DNA of 64,000 nucleotides, from positions 62,001 through 126,000 of the forward strand of contig CAXHZN010000001.1 in assembly GCA_964022365.1 (NCBI GenBank), given 5' to 3'. The stretch comes from CAJXJP01 sp964022365. GTDB taxonomy: Bacteria; Patescibacteriota; Gracilibacteria; BD1-5; UBA6164. Positions 1 to 10,725 of this stretch are shown piece after piece (positions within the stretch are counted from its first letter, which is position 1; every line of letters begins with the position of its first letter). Position numbers and translations under genes: made by a program. The notes beneath the pieces were generated by a model that was not told where the DNA came from, made no database searches, and was given only the letters and a program-made list of their open reading frames with translations.

Positions 1-390
1 GGAACTCCTGAAGATTTAATTGAATGAATTTATAGATGAGTAGATATGTTTGATTGTGTTTTACCTACACGTTTAGGGAGACATTGAGTAGCATTTACAC
101 ACGCGGGAAATATAAAAATCACAAATAAAAAATTTCAATTAGATACAGGTCCTCTTGATCCAGATTGTGATTGTAAAGTTTGTAAAAATTTCACAAAATG
201 ATATTTAAGACATCTTATGTCAGAAAATGAAATTTTATGAATGCAAAATCTTTCGTATCATAATTTATATTTTCTCATTAATCTGACAAAAAAAGCAAGA
301 AAAGCTATAAAAGAAAATAAATATGAAGAATTTAGAGAAAAATTTTGGGAAAAATACAAAGATGGAAAAATGATTAATAAAAATACGTAA
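1..390 (+). CDS. tgt: queuine/preQ1 tRNA-ribosyltransferase, C-terminal part
   Basis: This is the 3' end of a gene that begins before the window; 129 codons remain. Tgt exchanges guanine for a queuosine precursor at the wobble position of GUN tRNAs. The visible part has the family block GVDMFDCVLPTR, then RHGVAFTHAGN, DTGPLDPDCDC and the zinc ligands CDCKVC followed by a downstream His. The invariant Gly of GVDMFD and the Gly of RHG are both written TGA, which is direct support for UGA as glycine. It ends in TAA and is followed at once by a terminator. Identity is certain from the motifs; the N-terminal catalytic region is not visible. Confidence 0.95.
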
Positions 391-429
391 AAAATAATCC
401 CGGGAAATATTTCCCAGGATTATTTTTTT
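391..429 (+). terminator. intrinsic terminator after tgt
   Basis: Inverted repeat AATAATCC-GGGAAA against TTTCCC-GGATTATT followed by a T tract. It belongs to a recurring hairpin family in this window with a CCCGGGAAA core. Confidence 0.85.
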
Positions 430-512
430 GTGAAAATATTTTTTTTATTTTATTTTTTATAAAAATTTATATAATAATACTATATTTTATATAGTTAATA
501 ATTTTTTCAACT

Positions 513-1091
513 ATGTTTTCTGGAATTATTCAAGCAAAAGCTAAAATATTAGAAAAAAAAGGTGGTGATTTTACAGTAGAAAATCACTTTAATGAACCAT
601 TAGAAATTGGTGAAAGTATTGCTCATGATGGAGCTTGTATGACGATTACTTCTTGGGATAAAGAAAAATACAGTTTCTTTGTCATGGAAGAATCTCTTGA
701 TAAAACAAATCTATGAGAAAAAGATACAAACCACTATTTTAATGTAGAAAAAAGTTTAAAACTTTCTGATGCAGTAAATGGACACTTAGTAACTGGTCAT
801 ATTGATTCAACTGGAAAAGTTACAAAAATACTTACTCATGAAGATGAATCTGTAGAAATTTTTGTAGGTTTTGATTCAAAATTTAAAAATTATATTATTG
901 ATAAATGATCAGTAACTATTAATGGAGTTTCTCTGACTGTTTGCGCGAATGGAGATGATTTTGTGAGTGTTTCAATTATTCCTCATACACAAGAAGTTAC
1001 TAATTTAGGACTTTTAGAAGTTGGAAATAGAGTAAATTTAGAATTTGATATGATTGGAAAATATATCAACAAAATTTATGGAAATAAATAA
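513..1091 (+). CDS. ribE: riboflavin synthase, alpha subunit
   Basis: 192 residues, close to the usual length of about 200. RibE dismutates two 6,7-dimethyl-8-ribityllumazine molecules to riboflavin. The N-terminus MFSGII matches the family MFTGII signature. Two lumazine-binding barrels follow: GESIAHDGACMTIT with HLVTGHIDSTGKV in the first half, and SVTINGVSLTV with SIIPHTQEVTNLG in the second. Two TGA codons are read as Gly. It leads the cluster ribE-ribH-ribF, with 69 bases to ribH. No Shine-Dalgarno sequence precedes the ATG, and the AT-rich upstream region shows no FMN riboswitch. Confidence 0.95.
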
Positions 1092-1160
1092 TTTTTTCAC
1101 TTAAGATAAAAAAAAGGTTTACAGATATTCTTATAATAATTACTTACATAAAATATTATT

Positions 1161-1610
1161 ATGTCTCATTATACACTACAAAAAGCCGATTACTCAACGC
1201 TTGATAAAAATATTAAAGTCGCTATAATAACTGCGCAATTTAATCTCAATTACACACAACAACTAGAAGATGTGAATGTAGAATTTTTAAAAAATGAAGG
1301 TTTTGAAAATATTGATACATACCAAGTTCCAGGTGCATATGAAATCCCAGGACTGGCAAAACAAATTTTAGAAAAAAATAAAGCAGATTTAATTATTTGT
1401 TTATGAGTTGTAATTAAATGAGATACTCCTCATTTTGACTATGTTTGTGATCACTCAGCCAGTGGAATAATGAGTTTAGTGACATCATACAACACACCAA
1501 TAATGAATGGGATTTTGACATGTTTAAATGAACAACAAGTGGAACAAAGAATTAAACCTGTATATAGTTTATCTGGTCTAAACACACTTGTGGCATATAA
1601 CCAAGTATAA
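1161..1610 (+). CDS. ribH: 6,7-dimethyl-8-ribityllumazine synthase
   Basis: 149 residues, normal for lumazine synthase, which condenses 5-amino-6-ribitylaminouracil with dihydroxybutanone phosphate. Seen: IAIITAQFN at the start (active-site Phe and Asn), VPGAYEIP in the middle, then GVVIKGDTPHFDYV, the family G-x-V-I-x-G-x-T-x-H-F motif with its catalytic His. Both glycines flanking VVIK are TGA. The later segment IMNGILTCLNEQQ matches the PVxxGVLTxxxxEQ motif. It is followed after 3 bases by the ribF-like gene, so the two are probably cotranscribed. ribA/ribB and ribD are not in this window. Confidence 0.95.
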
Positions 1611-1613
1611 AAA

Positions 1614-2354
1614 ATGGTAAAAATTATAAAATCTGAAGTGATTCATGGGAAAAAACTATGAAGACAACTTGGTTTTCCAACAGCAAATTTAGAAATACAA
1701 GATAATATTATAGATGATGGAGTTTACAAAGTAAACATTATTTATAAGAAAAAAACATATCATGGTGCAGCATCATATTCTTCAAAAAAAGGATTACTAG
1801 AAGTAAATATTTTTCATTTTGATAAAAATATTTATGGAGAAAAAATTAAAGTTATTATCTTTGATAAAATAAGAGATAATAAAAAATTTGAATCTCTGGA
1901 TGAATTAAAGTATCAAATCAAAATTGATATTATGACGATTAAAAATATCAAAGATTATGTATTAACATTTGGTACTTTTGATCATGTTCATGCTGGTCAT
2001 GAATATTATTTAAGCAAAGCAAAAAGATTTTGAGATAGACTCGTTACTATTGTTGCTACAGATAAAAATGTAGAAAAATTTAAAAGTAATGGTCCAAAAT
2101 ATCCACTTACCAAAAGGATACAAGATGTAAAAGATTTACAAATTGCTGATATTGTGAGTCCATGAAATGAAGATAATCCTCTTATTTGGCTCAAACTATA
2201 TATGCCTAAAGTTATCTGTCTTTGATACGATCAAAATAGTTTCACACAAATGCTCGAAGAATATATTCAAAAAGAAAATCTCGATATTTTCATAAAAAGA
2301 CTCAAACCATATAAAGCTGAAAAATTTAAATCTTCTTTATTAAAAGATACATAA
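1614..2354 (+). CDS. bifunctional riboflavin kinase / FAD synthetase with swapped domain order
   Basis: 246 residues. Residues 1-105 are a riboflavin kinase barrel: GKKLGRQLGFPTANL is the classic GRxLGFPTAN signature, and EVNIFHFDKNIYGEKIKV holds the catalytic Glu segment. Residues about 108-246 are a nucleotidyltransferase of the glycerol-3-phosphate cytidylyltransferase/RibL type: TFGTFDHVHAGH (HxGH), LTKR and CLGYDQ. Standard bacterial RibF has the adenylyltransferase first and the kinase last; here the order is reversed and the adenylyltransferase resembles the archaeal FAD synthetase class. Predicted job: riboflavin to FMN to FAD. Reading is open through three TGA codons and ends TAA just before a terminator. 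Confidence 0.85.
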
Positions 2355-2381
2355 AAAAAAATCCCGAACGGGATTTTTTTA
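2354..2381 (+). terminator. terminator after the rib cluster
   Basis: AAAATCCCG-aa-CGGGATTTTTTT hairpin. It also lies directly at the end of the convergent minus-strand gene. Confidence 0.85.
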
Positions 2382-2382
2382 T

Positions 2383-5300
2383 TTATTTAATTTTGAAAAA
2401 TGCTTTATAACCAAATGGAAGTTCTCTTTGTAAGTATGCTGTAAGTAATTGCATATCAGCTAGCACACTTGGATTTTGTAATAAATAATTTTTTATAGGA
2501 AGTAAATATGGATAATTTTTACTATCAACTTTTCCATCTTCAATAAGATTTAAAACTTTATTGTAACAGTATATTCTTTTTTGAGTACGAGAAATTTTTT
2601 CTCCATTTTCATATCAGTCATAATTTACTCATGCCATAGCGAGATATTCTACATAATCTTGAGGAGATTTAGAAGAATTGATATATATTTCACGTGCAGC
2701 CATGAGACATTTACTATCGCTTGAAATAAGTTCTAGATCAGTTGAAGTAAAGGTATGTAATAATGATTCAAAACGTTTCGTCAGATTTCTTCTTGGATCT
2801 TTATCAATCGTCGCAGCATTGAGATCTACAAGGAAATACTCTAATCATAAATCTTTCATATTTTTAACCGTTGCATTTGGATTTTCAGCTAACATATATG
2901 TTTCAAATTTCATTATCAAAGAATCTTCGAAAAGTCTTGAATTATTTTGAGAAATATAATATTTTAAAAATGTTCCAATTCTATAGATTTTTTTATCATT
3001 TCTATATTCTTCATCAGGATGCGAAATACCTGTATAAATTTTTTCTAAACTACGAGAAATTTCAGAATGAATATCTTCTAGATTTTTAGAAACACTCATT
3101 TGTCTGAGTACTGATTCTAATTGATCAATATTATAAATATTAATATGTGTATATTCTCATTTTTTCTTAACTTCTGCATTTTTTTCGTTTAAAAGTTTTA
3201 TATAGTTTGCAACTTTTGTATCTAATGCATTATCAATAAAATTCTCTTGTTTATCTGGATGAATATTTGTTTCAAACAAAATTTTTAAATAATCTGGATT
3301 ATATAAATATGGAGCTTCTACACTCGAAATATTTCATGTTTTAAATTCTTTATATCCAGCAGATTTTAAATTTGAAATACTATGAGGAAATACTGAAAAA
3401 ATGAAATAACATAGTATTACTCACATTAAAGCCAATGTAATAATTGCTTTTGATTGTTTAATATCTTGATTGTCATCCACTTGAAAACTCATCGCATAAT
3501 ATAATCCAAAACCTATTAATATTAGTAAATTGAAATACATCACAATCCCATACCAAACAACTCCGTATGCTGAAATAGTCCACAGGAAGATATAAATCAG
3601 TGAAAAAACTAAATTAAATTTTAAAATTTTAGTTTTGTTATCATTTTTTACACTCAACATAAGAATAAAAAATGGAATCAAAAATCAAAGTAGAAGTACT
3701 AAATATCCAACAGGAAAAGTGAAAAGAGCAAAGAAACTTTGAAATAATTCACGAGTTACAGGAATGAAAAATAATAGTATTTCAAATATAAATATTGCTG
3801 CAATTGGTAATATAAGTCATTTTTTTCTTACAGGCAGAAATAGTAATACCAAAGGAAGCAGAGCAAAATATAAATATGAAATATCTGTAAATTCTCATCA
3901 TTGATTTTCTTGCATAGAAAGATTATATGGCAACCAAATCCAATTATTCACTCATTCTTGATATCCTAAATATCTTCCCCAATCTTCATTTCAAGTCGAT
4001 CAAGTAGACGTTAAACGAAATTTTTCTTGTTCTGATTCTTTTTGTTGAATTTCTTCAGGACTATAAATTTTAGTATAATCTACCGATGCACGATCAGGTT
4101 GACCTGAAATAATTGAACTGATTGAAAAAGTATCACTCGAAGATAAATTATGTAATCCCCAAGGTAAAATAGCAATTAGGATACCTACAAATAATGCAAA
4201 TATTTTTGATAAAAAAATCTTTACTTCTGCTGATTTTTTTATAAACGATATAATTAATAATGCTGCTCAAACCAGTAAAGATCAAATAGCAGATATACTA
4301 ATTGCTTTTTGATTTTCTACAGAATAAATAATATTCATATATGACCAAAATCATAGTTTTGTAAAAAGTCATACAAAAATACAGAGATATCCAAATAATC
4401 CTAAGTAAGAAAAATATGCATAAAATAAGACTCAAAATACTCATAAAATAAGTAATAGAGATGTGAATTTAACCGTAAAAGTAAAACCTAAAACAAATCA
4501 AATAACTAAAAATAAAATTAAGCTCGAAGAAATATTGAAATTATTTATTCCTATGAAATTCAAAGCTTTTGTTTTATATTCACTAAATCTGTCTGATTGT
4601 AATATATGAAATAAAATATATAAAACTCCGATTGATAAGAAAAATAGTCCTGCATCATGTTTGATATCTTTTGCCTGTTGGAAAATAACCATTGGCATTG
4701 ATATAAATATAGTAGACAAAATTAGTGGTATATTAACAAATTGTCTCAGATTGTCTCAGCTGAAATATTTTTGAAAAATATTCCAAAGAAATATAAATGA
4801 AGCTATTCAACCAATGGCATTTAAAAAGAATGCTTGAGTTGCTCATTGAAATAAATATCAAATAGAGGTAAAAACTTGCCAAGAATGCATTCATCATAAC
4901 ATTGAGACTTCTCATGCGTGAGCAAATAATTGAGGATAATTCATATATACACCTAAATCATCCCAACCTATAGGAAACGGTCTTATAATAGTAACCAGAC
5001 TTACTCAAACAACTAAAACTGCAATAAAATAAAAGAATTCACTTGATAGTATATAACTTGAATTCGTATTCGTTTGTTTTGTTTTAATTTCAGATGTAGA
5101 CATTATAGACAATAAATCTAGACATTTTTTTCACCCGAAAACTCAAAATATTCAGACAATAATAACACATGTAGCGATATTTAAAAAGCCTAGTATTCAA
5201 AGAGCTACTAAAGTAAACACAAATAAACTGAATCCTAATGTAAAGGCAGCAATATTTTTAAATACATTATTTTGTTGATTGAATCAATCTATTTTTTCTA

Positions 5301-5682
5301 AAAGAAATTTTCAAAAACCCCATGATACAAAAGATATTCACAGTGGTAAAAGTGAATATAAAATTATTTTAATAAATAATAGTATTCCATTTCATAAAGC
5401 ATTTTCTCAAACTCAAAAGAACATTATAGACAGCATACATAAATTTACGAGAAAAATACCTAATAATTCCATATAATTATATGAAATATTTTTTAAAGTA
5501 TTTTGGTTATATTGCTTTGATTTAAATATTTTATATATTCAATATAAGATTAAAACAATAATAAGGTAGATACCTGTTGTGCTAGTAATTTTTTCTATAT
5601 GGTTGAATTTGAAATAATATTGAAATATTACAAATACTCCGAATAGAAATATTATCAAAGACTTAATCAGTGAAAGATTCAT
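2383..5682 (-). CDS. large multi-pass membrane protein, GT-C glycosyltransferase-like
   Basis: 1099 residues with many hydrophobic segments, so an integral membrane protein. A family name cannot be assigned with certainty. After an N-terminal membrane region of about 190 residues comes a loop with RPFPIGWDDLGVY (residues about 233-247); a paired Asp in the first outer loop followed by a chain of membrane helices is typical of GT-C enzymes such as ArnT/PMT. The last third (from about residue 750) is soluble and helix-rich. A later in-frame ATG at 5103 would give 906 residues, but the hydrophobic frame continues upstream to 5682 without TAA or TAG. Likely role, by inference: transfer of lipid-linked sugars at the cell surface. 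Confidence 0.5.
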
Positions 5683-5763
5683 AAAAATAAAAACAAAAAA
5701 TAATTGCATTAAGTGTAAGATTATTCCCTATAACTGCAAATAATTTTTCAGAGTTTTTAACAT

Positions 5764-5797
5764 AAAAAAACTATACTAAAATTTAGTATAGTTTTTT
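5764..5797 (-). terminator. bidirectional-looking terminator
   Basis: AAAAAACTATACTAAA and TTTAGTATAGTTTTTT form a perfect stem downstream of the minus-strand Kazal-like gene. Confidence 0.8.
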
Positions 5798-5821
5798 GAA
5801 ACATTTATTTATAATCTAGTC

Positions 5822-6454
5822 TTATCTATTTGAAAGTTCAATTAAAACTTGTTGTTTTACATAAGTGTATTGAGTAATTCTATGGATTTGAACAAACTGA
5901 GCAATTCTACTATTTTTTACAGCAGATATTCTAGCATCTAAATCTGATATCATTAATTCAAGAGTTGTATCACTTAAGTTTTCAAATCTTTGAGAAATTG
6001 TTTCGTTATGTTTATTATAACTTAATAATAATTCTGCATCAACGAAACTATTACATTCACCAGAATATAAAATTTTATTTTCTCCTGCACTACAAGTATT
6101 TGAAAATGTTTGTTCAACTGGATTACAAGGTGTAGTAACACATTGAACTTCTACTTGAGCACAAACTGGAGCATATTCCATAGTACAAATTTTTGGTTCT
6201 TCTACTTTTTTTGGAAGTGTGTAATCAATAGTATGATCACATGTTCCATCTTTTTCACAATCATTTATTCCATCTTCATTTTTATCCCAACTTGGATGCA
6301 TCTTTACATCAGCAGTTGTTGTAAATTCAATAGAAGTTGTTTTTACCATACCATCTGTATGTACATTATTTTCAGATCCATCAAGCTTATATTCAGCTCA
6401 AACACTCGATAAACTCATAATAGTAAGAATAACAGCAGCAAATAATTTTTTCAT
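5822..6454 (-). CDS. secreted protein with Kazal-like domain and Asp-rich calcium-type motif
   Basis: 210 residues. The first 20 form a signal peptide (basic start, hydrophobic core, A-x-A-like end). Residues about 50-70 contain DKNEDGINDCEKDGTC, resembling a thrombospondin type 3/EF-like calcium loop. Residues about 85-135 contain CTMEYAPVCA, a short insertion with two Cys, TFSNTC and YSGEC; this spacing fits a Kazal-type protease-inhibitor fold. The last 75 residues look helical. The protein is presumably exported and may inhibit proteases or bind a surface partner, but function is an inference. Flanked by terminators, so probably a single-gene unit. Confidence 0.65.
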
Positions 6455-6605
6455 AATAATTGTTTTAAAATATAAATATTATAAATACTCTAACGTTTTA
6501 TTGTAAGAAAAGTGACAAGAAAATAAAATTTTTATTTTTTATGTTAAAAAATCATTGTAGTTTTAACATTTTAACGTATATTTATAAAGAATTTTTACAT
6601 CTATA

Positions 6606-6785
6606 ATTCTTCCGGCTTTCAGCCATCTTCCTTTGAAAAAGGAAGGAATTTTAGAAGAACGAAAATTATTCCTCCTCGCCTTTCAGGCAATTTCCCATTT
6701 AGATGAGGAAAACTTAATTTTGAGAAGAAACATTTGAATACCCCCCGTCCTATGGACACTTCCCCTTTACAAGAGGAAGACTAAT
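6606..6785. repeat. cluster of three imperfect palindromic repeats
   Basis: The 357-base gap between 6454 and 6812 has no gene. It holds three GC-richer inverted repeats: one with CTTCCTTTG/AAAAAGGAAG near 6628-6650, one with CTCGCCTTTCAGGC near 6676-6712, and one with CCCCCCGTCC, GGAC and CCCCTTTACAAGAGG near 6741-6779. Their composition contrasts with the AT-rich surroundings and relates them to the repeats found inside galE, recG and other genes. Confidence 0.65.
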
Positions 6786-6811
6786 ATTGAAAATTTAATA
6801 TAAATAAAACT

Positions 6812-8332
6812 ATGATCGATCAACATAATTCATTAGCTGAAAAATTTTTAAAAAAATGATTCTGGCTCTATCTTTTTTCATTTATAATCGCTCCGATTTG
6901 ATATATTATAAAAATAATTATTTCTGGAGAATTAACTGTTTCAGAAGTCTGAATTTTATATGGGATTATAAGTCTTGTTACTATGATTTCTGCTTATAAT
7001 GATTTGGGGATGAGTGAGAGTATTAATTACTTTGTACCAAGGTTTATCAATGAAAAACGTTATGACAAAGTAAAAACTATTATTGTCTATGCATTAATAG
7101 CTCAAATGGTTACTGGTATAACAATTGCAGCTTGATTCTTTTTTGGATCAAGTTGGCTTGCAGAAAATTATTTTCAGTCACCTCAAGCTGAGTGAGTATT
7201 AAAAATTTTTGCCTTCTATTTTCTAGGAATAAATATAATTCAAATTCTCACAATGTTTTTCAGTTCAATTCAAAATACATTTGCACAGAAATTAATTGAA
7301 TTAATTCGTATGTGATTTAGTTTATTATTAGTTTTATCTGTATGGTATTTTAATTTATGAAATATAAATAATTTTAGTTATGCATGGATTATATGATTAT
7401 ATATTTGAATATTATTTTCAATATTTATTTTTTATAAACAATATTTTAATAAATTCTTTAAATATGAAAAAATAATATGGGATACTTATCTATTTAAGAG
7501 TATTTTTAAGTATGGAATATTAGTATTCTTATGAGTACAAGCATACTTAATTCTTAGTCAAATAGATATGCAAATGATAATCTATTTACTATGAACAGAA
7601 GAAGCATGATATTACACAAATTACTTATCTATAATTTGAATACCATTTTTAATTATAACACCTATATTTTCTTTTTTATTTCCTTTATTTTCTGAATTAT
7701 ATAGTAAATGAGAAACTCAAAAAATCTGTTTAGTAAAAGAAATAATGGTCAATAATTTTACAGTTATTTGATTAGCATTTAATATATTTTTATTTATATT
7801 TGCAATCCCTATTACCTATACATTATTTGGTGAAAAATTTCTAATATCATGACATATATTACAATATTCTATATTATTTTTAATATTTAACTTTTATATA
7901 CAAATTAATTTTAATATACTTGCCTGAGTTTGAAGAGTAAAAGAAAGGGTAAAAATAATCATTTCAGCAATTGTTATCAATATAATTCTAAATATGTTTT
8001 TTATTAAATTATTATGAGTATATGGAGCTGCCCTAGCTACTGCGATATGATGGATTTATATATTTCTTATGTCAGAATATATTATGAAATGAGAGTTTAA
8101 GATTAAAATTGATTGGTTATTAATTTTAAAAAATTTATTAATATTTAGTATTATTTGAATTTGTATAAATTATTTCTATGGGAATTTTGAACAATATGTA
8201 AATATTTTTGATAGATTAACATCATTATTTATTTTATTATGAATAGGTATCATTTATTTTTGTATATTCGCTTGAATTAATTATAGTACTTTCAAGATAG
8301 TTATTTTAGAAATTAAAAAATTAAAAAAATAA
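6812..8332 (+). CDS. polysaccharide flippase (Wzx/MATE-type)
   Basis: 506 residues, with 12-14 hydrophobic segments and little else, the usual size of a Wzx-type exporter of lipid-linked repeat units. The start contains GELTVSEVGILYG and NDLGMSESINYFVPRF, matching the lipid-linked glycan exporter family (polysaccharide synthesis protein, MviN/MATE superfamily). About 20 TGA codons are read as Gly, many inside membrane helices. It opens a three-gene plus-strand run with two methyltransferases and faces a glycosyltransferase operon, so it is most likely the exporter for the glycan made by this locus. Confidence 0.85.
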
Positions 8333-8338
8333 AATAAT

Positions 8339-9163
8339 ATGGCAATTACAAATAAGTGTTTTGATTTTTTAGAATCAAATAATGAGTTAATAAAATGAAA
8401 GCAAGTTTTAATGATTTGAAGGCAATCAAATTACCTTTCAGAAAAATATAAAAAACTTTTCTTTAATAATATAACAACTGATAATTATTCTGAGTTTATT
8501 TGGAATAATTTTAAAGTTAAATCAATTGAGTCTATAGATTTTAGTAATTATGAATCTCCTACTTTTATTCATGATATGAATAAAAGTATTGATATAAAAT
8601 TCCATAATAAATATGATATAATCTATGATTGAGGTAGTACAGAACATGTATATAATATTCCTACAGCATTTTCAAACTATATGAATTCCTTAAAAGTATG
8701 AGGTCACTATATATGAGTTTTACCTTGAAATAATTTATGTAATCATGGTTTTTATCAATTTTCTCCAGATTTTTTCTATAGTTTATTTTCAAAAGAAAAT
8801 TGATTTAAAACAAAAGTTTACGTTACAATAAAAAATCAATGGTTTTTAATTAAGGATTTACGTGATTTTGATTATCCTATTCACTTTAATTTAAATCTTT
8901 GAAAAGAAGAAGCTTTATTATATATAATATCAGAAAAAGTTAAAAATACTGATATCATAAATTATATCCCTTATCAAACAATATATAATGCATTTTTATG
9001 GGATAATAATGATAAAAAAAATAATAAAAAAATTCAAGATAGTAAAATATTTTTAATACTTAATATTATTACACCAAAATATATTAAAAATAAAATATGG
9101 AATTATAAAAATAATAAATTAATTTTACAGAAAACACATAAACCAAAATTTAATAATGGATAA
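8339..9163 (+). CDS. class I SAM-dependent methyltransferase-like protein
   Basis: 274 residues. The middle contains YDIIYDGGSTEHVYNIPTAF and LKVGGHYIGVLPGNN followed by NHGFYQFSPDFFYSLF. This is the pattern of a methyltransferase family common in surface-polysaccharide loci (post-motif II D-x-G-T/S-x-E-H, then the PGG loop). The usual motif I is degenerate (MIGRQSNYLS), so SAM binding is less certain. It starts 7 bases after the flippase stop and overlaps the next gene by 8 bases, so the three are translationally linked. Likely modifies a sugar or carrier of the glycan. Confidence 0.65.
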
Positions 9164-9854
9164 ATATTTTAGAAACCATCCTGATTATATATTTCAGAAT
9201 AATAATTATCATGACAGTTATGAAAAGTTAAAATCAGATTTAAAATGACAAAATATAATAATTTCTACCTCTGATGATGTTTTAGAAATATGATTTTGAA
9301 AATGAAATTTTGCAAACTATTGTAAAAATATTTGAGTCACAAATTATACAGGTATTGATATAGATGATTTTTTTATAAAAAAATTAACTAAAAATTTTAA
9401 AGATTATAAATTTAAAAATATAGATTTAGATAGTTTTTTTATAGCTGATAATAATAAATATAATCTAATTTTTACATCTCACGTATTTGAACATTTAGAT
9501 TCTAAAACATCATCTAAATTAATAGATTGAATTTATAAATCACTTAAAAACTGATGAAAGTGGATTAATATTATGCCAAATGCAGATAGTGTATTTAATG
9601 CAACTTCTATGAGGTATTGCGATATAACTCATAGGATTCTTTATAACTCTATTTCGTTTGTACAAAAAATAAATTCTAGAGAAAATATTTTTTTCGATAT
9701 TCAACATTATAATGATAGACCAACTACTTTTATAAAAAGAATAATTCATATACCTTTTAAATTTATATTTAAAATACTGTATTTATGAATGATGCAAAAA
9801 ATGCCTAAATACTATACATCTAACCTTATTAGTGTACTAAAAAAAGAAGATTAA
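9156..9854 (+). CDS. class I SAM-dependent methyltransferase
   Basis: 232 residues. Motif I is DVLEIGFGKGNFANYC near residues 42-57, and all three motif I glycines are TGA codons. Then come an acidic TGIDIDD, the motif FTSHVFEHLD and LKNGGKWINIMP, all of the Methyltransf_11/23 type. The C-terminal 80 residues are amphipathic. It overlaps the preceding methyltransferase gene by 8 bases and its end overlaps the convergent GT6 gene by 4 bases; both use the same hairpin. Predicted to methylate a glycan or lipid intermediate. Confidence 0.8.
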
Positions 9855-9870
9855 AAATCTTCTTTTTTTA
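9839..9870. terminator. shared bidirectional terminator between convergent operons
   Basis: AAAAAAGAAGATT and AATCTTCTTTTTTT form the stem. The hairpin overlaps the last codons of both converging genes. Confidence 0.8.
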
Positions 9871-10714
9871 GTACTATTTTTTTATAGGTTCCTAGTAATT
9901 TTCTAACTCTAAATAGCCTTATAATAGAAACACTTATTTTTAAAAAATAATATTTAGAATTATATATTATTTTATCTAAAGTAGTGATTTTATATCATGT
10001 TTTTCTTAAATAATTCCAGCCTCCATATTTCTCTTTTGAACTAAATACTACCTTAGGACATTTTACATTAAAATATGAAAATTCAGGATATCCATATTCT
10101 GGTCATAATATTTTTATTTCATTATGATGTAAATAAAAATATTTATTTAGATAAGACTCATCATGCCATATAGGATAATCTCATTTTATTTTATCACTTT
10201 CATACCAATTATTTAATTCTTCACATAATTCTAAAAAATCTGATGTTTTTCATCAAAAAAAAGCTGCACTATAATAAATTATTCATTCATTTTCTTTCAT
10301 AAAAGCAGATGTTTTTATATTTCTATCGTATGGAAAATATTTAGGTTTTAAATGAGTATATGGAATATATCTCACTCAAAAAAAATTTTTATTTTGTAAA
10401 TTTATATCATCAATAGATATATATTTTTTAAATACAGTATTTGCATTATTAAAGATAATTTGATTATATTTATTAATATTTTCTCAAAGTGAAATTATAT
10501 TTATAAATCTCTTTAATGTTGGATGTGGCCATTCTTCTTTTTCTTGTAATATAACAGTAATATTCTCTCTAGAAATTATTTTTTTTGAATCAGTAAAAAC
10601 AAAGTAATGTTTTTCACAATCAGGTAAAAAATTCTTTTCAGATGAGTTATAAAAATCCTCCCAAAAAACATCATAATTTCAGGTACAAATATATATCATT
10701 GCTATTTTTTGCAT
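9851..10714 (-). CDS. GT6-family glycosyltransferase (ABO/alpha-1,3-Gal type)
   Basis: 287 residues. The start IAMIYICTGNYDVFWEDFY and the block HYFVFTDS are typical of GT6. The catalytic region has SAAFFGGKTSDFLELCEELN and then IWHDESYLNKYF and LGPEYGYPE, matching the GT6 FGG and WHDESHLNKY motifs. In place of the metal-binding DXD of animal enzymes the sequence is FNNANT (residues 88-93), the NXN form known from bacterial GT6 proteins, which act without metal. It probably adds alpha-1,3-linked Gal or GalNAc to the surface glycan. It is the last gene of the minus-strand operon, 11 bases after the GT4 gene. Confidence 0.85.
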
Positions 10715-10725
10715 TTTTTATTTTT

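Noticed and set aside
432..512. FMN riboswitch upstream of ribE
   Set aside because: The gap is only about 80 bases, almost pure A/T, and has none of the conserved RFN-element blocks.
513..1091. Apparent frameshifts or pseudogenes: ribE, ribH, rsmG, recG and many others stop early in the standard code
   Set aside because: Every break is a TGA at a position where glycine fits, and each gene continues in the same frame to TAA or TAG. This is codon reassignment, not decay.
2845..3099. Separate small genes inside 2383-5682
   Set aside because: The fragments share one frame, joined by TGA-Gly, and form a single long membrane protein.
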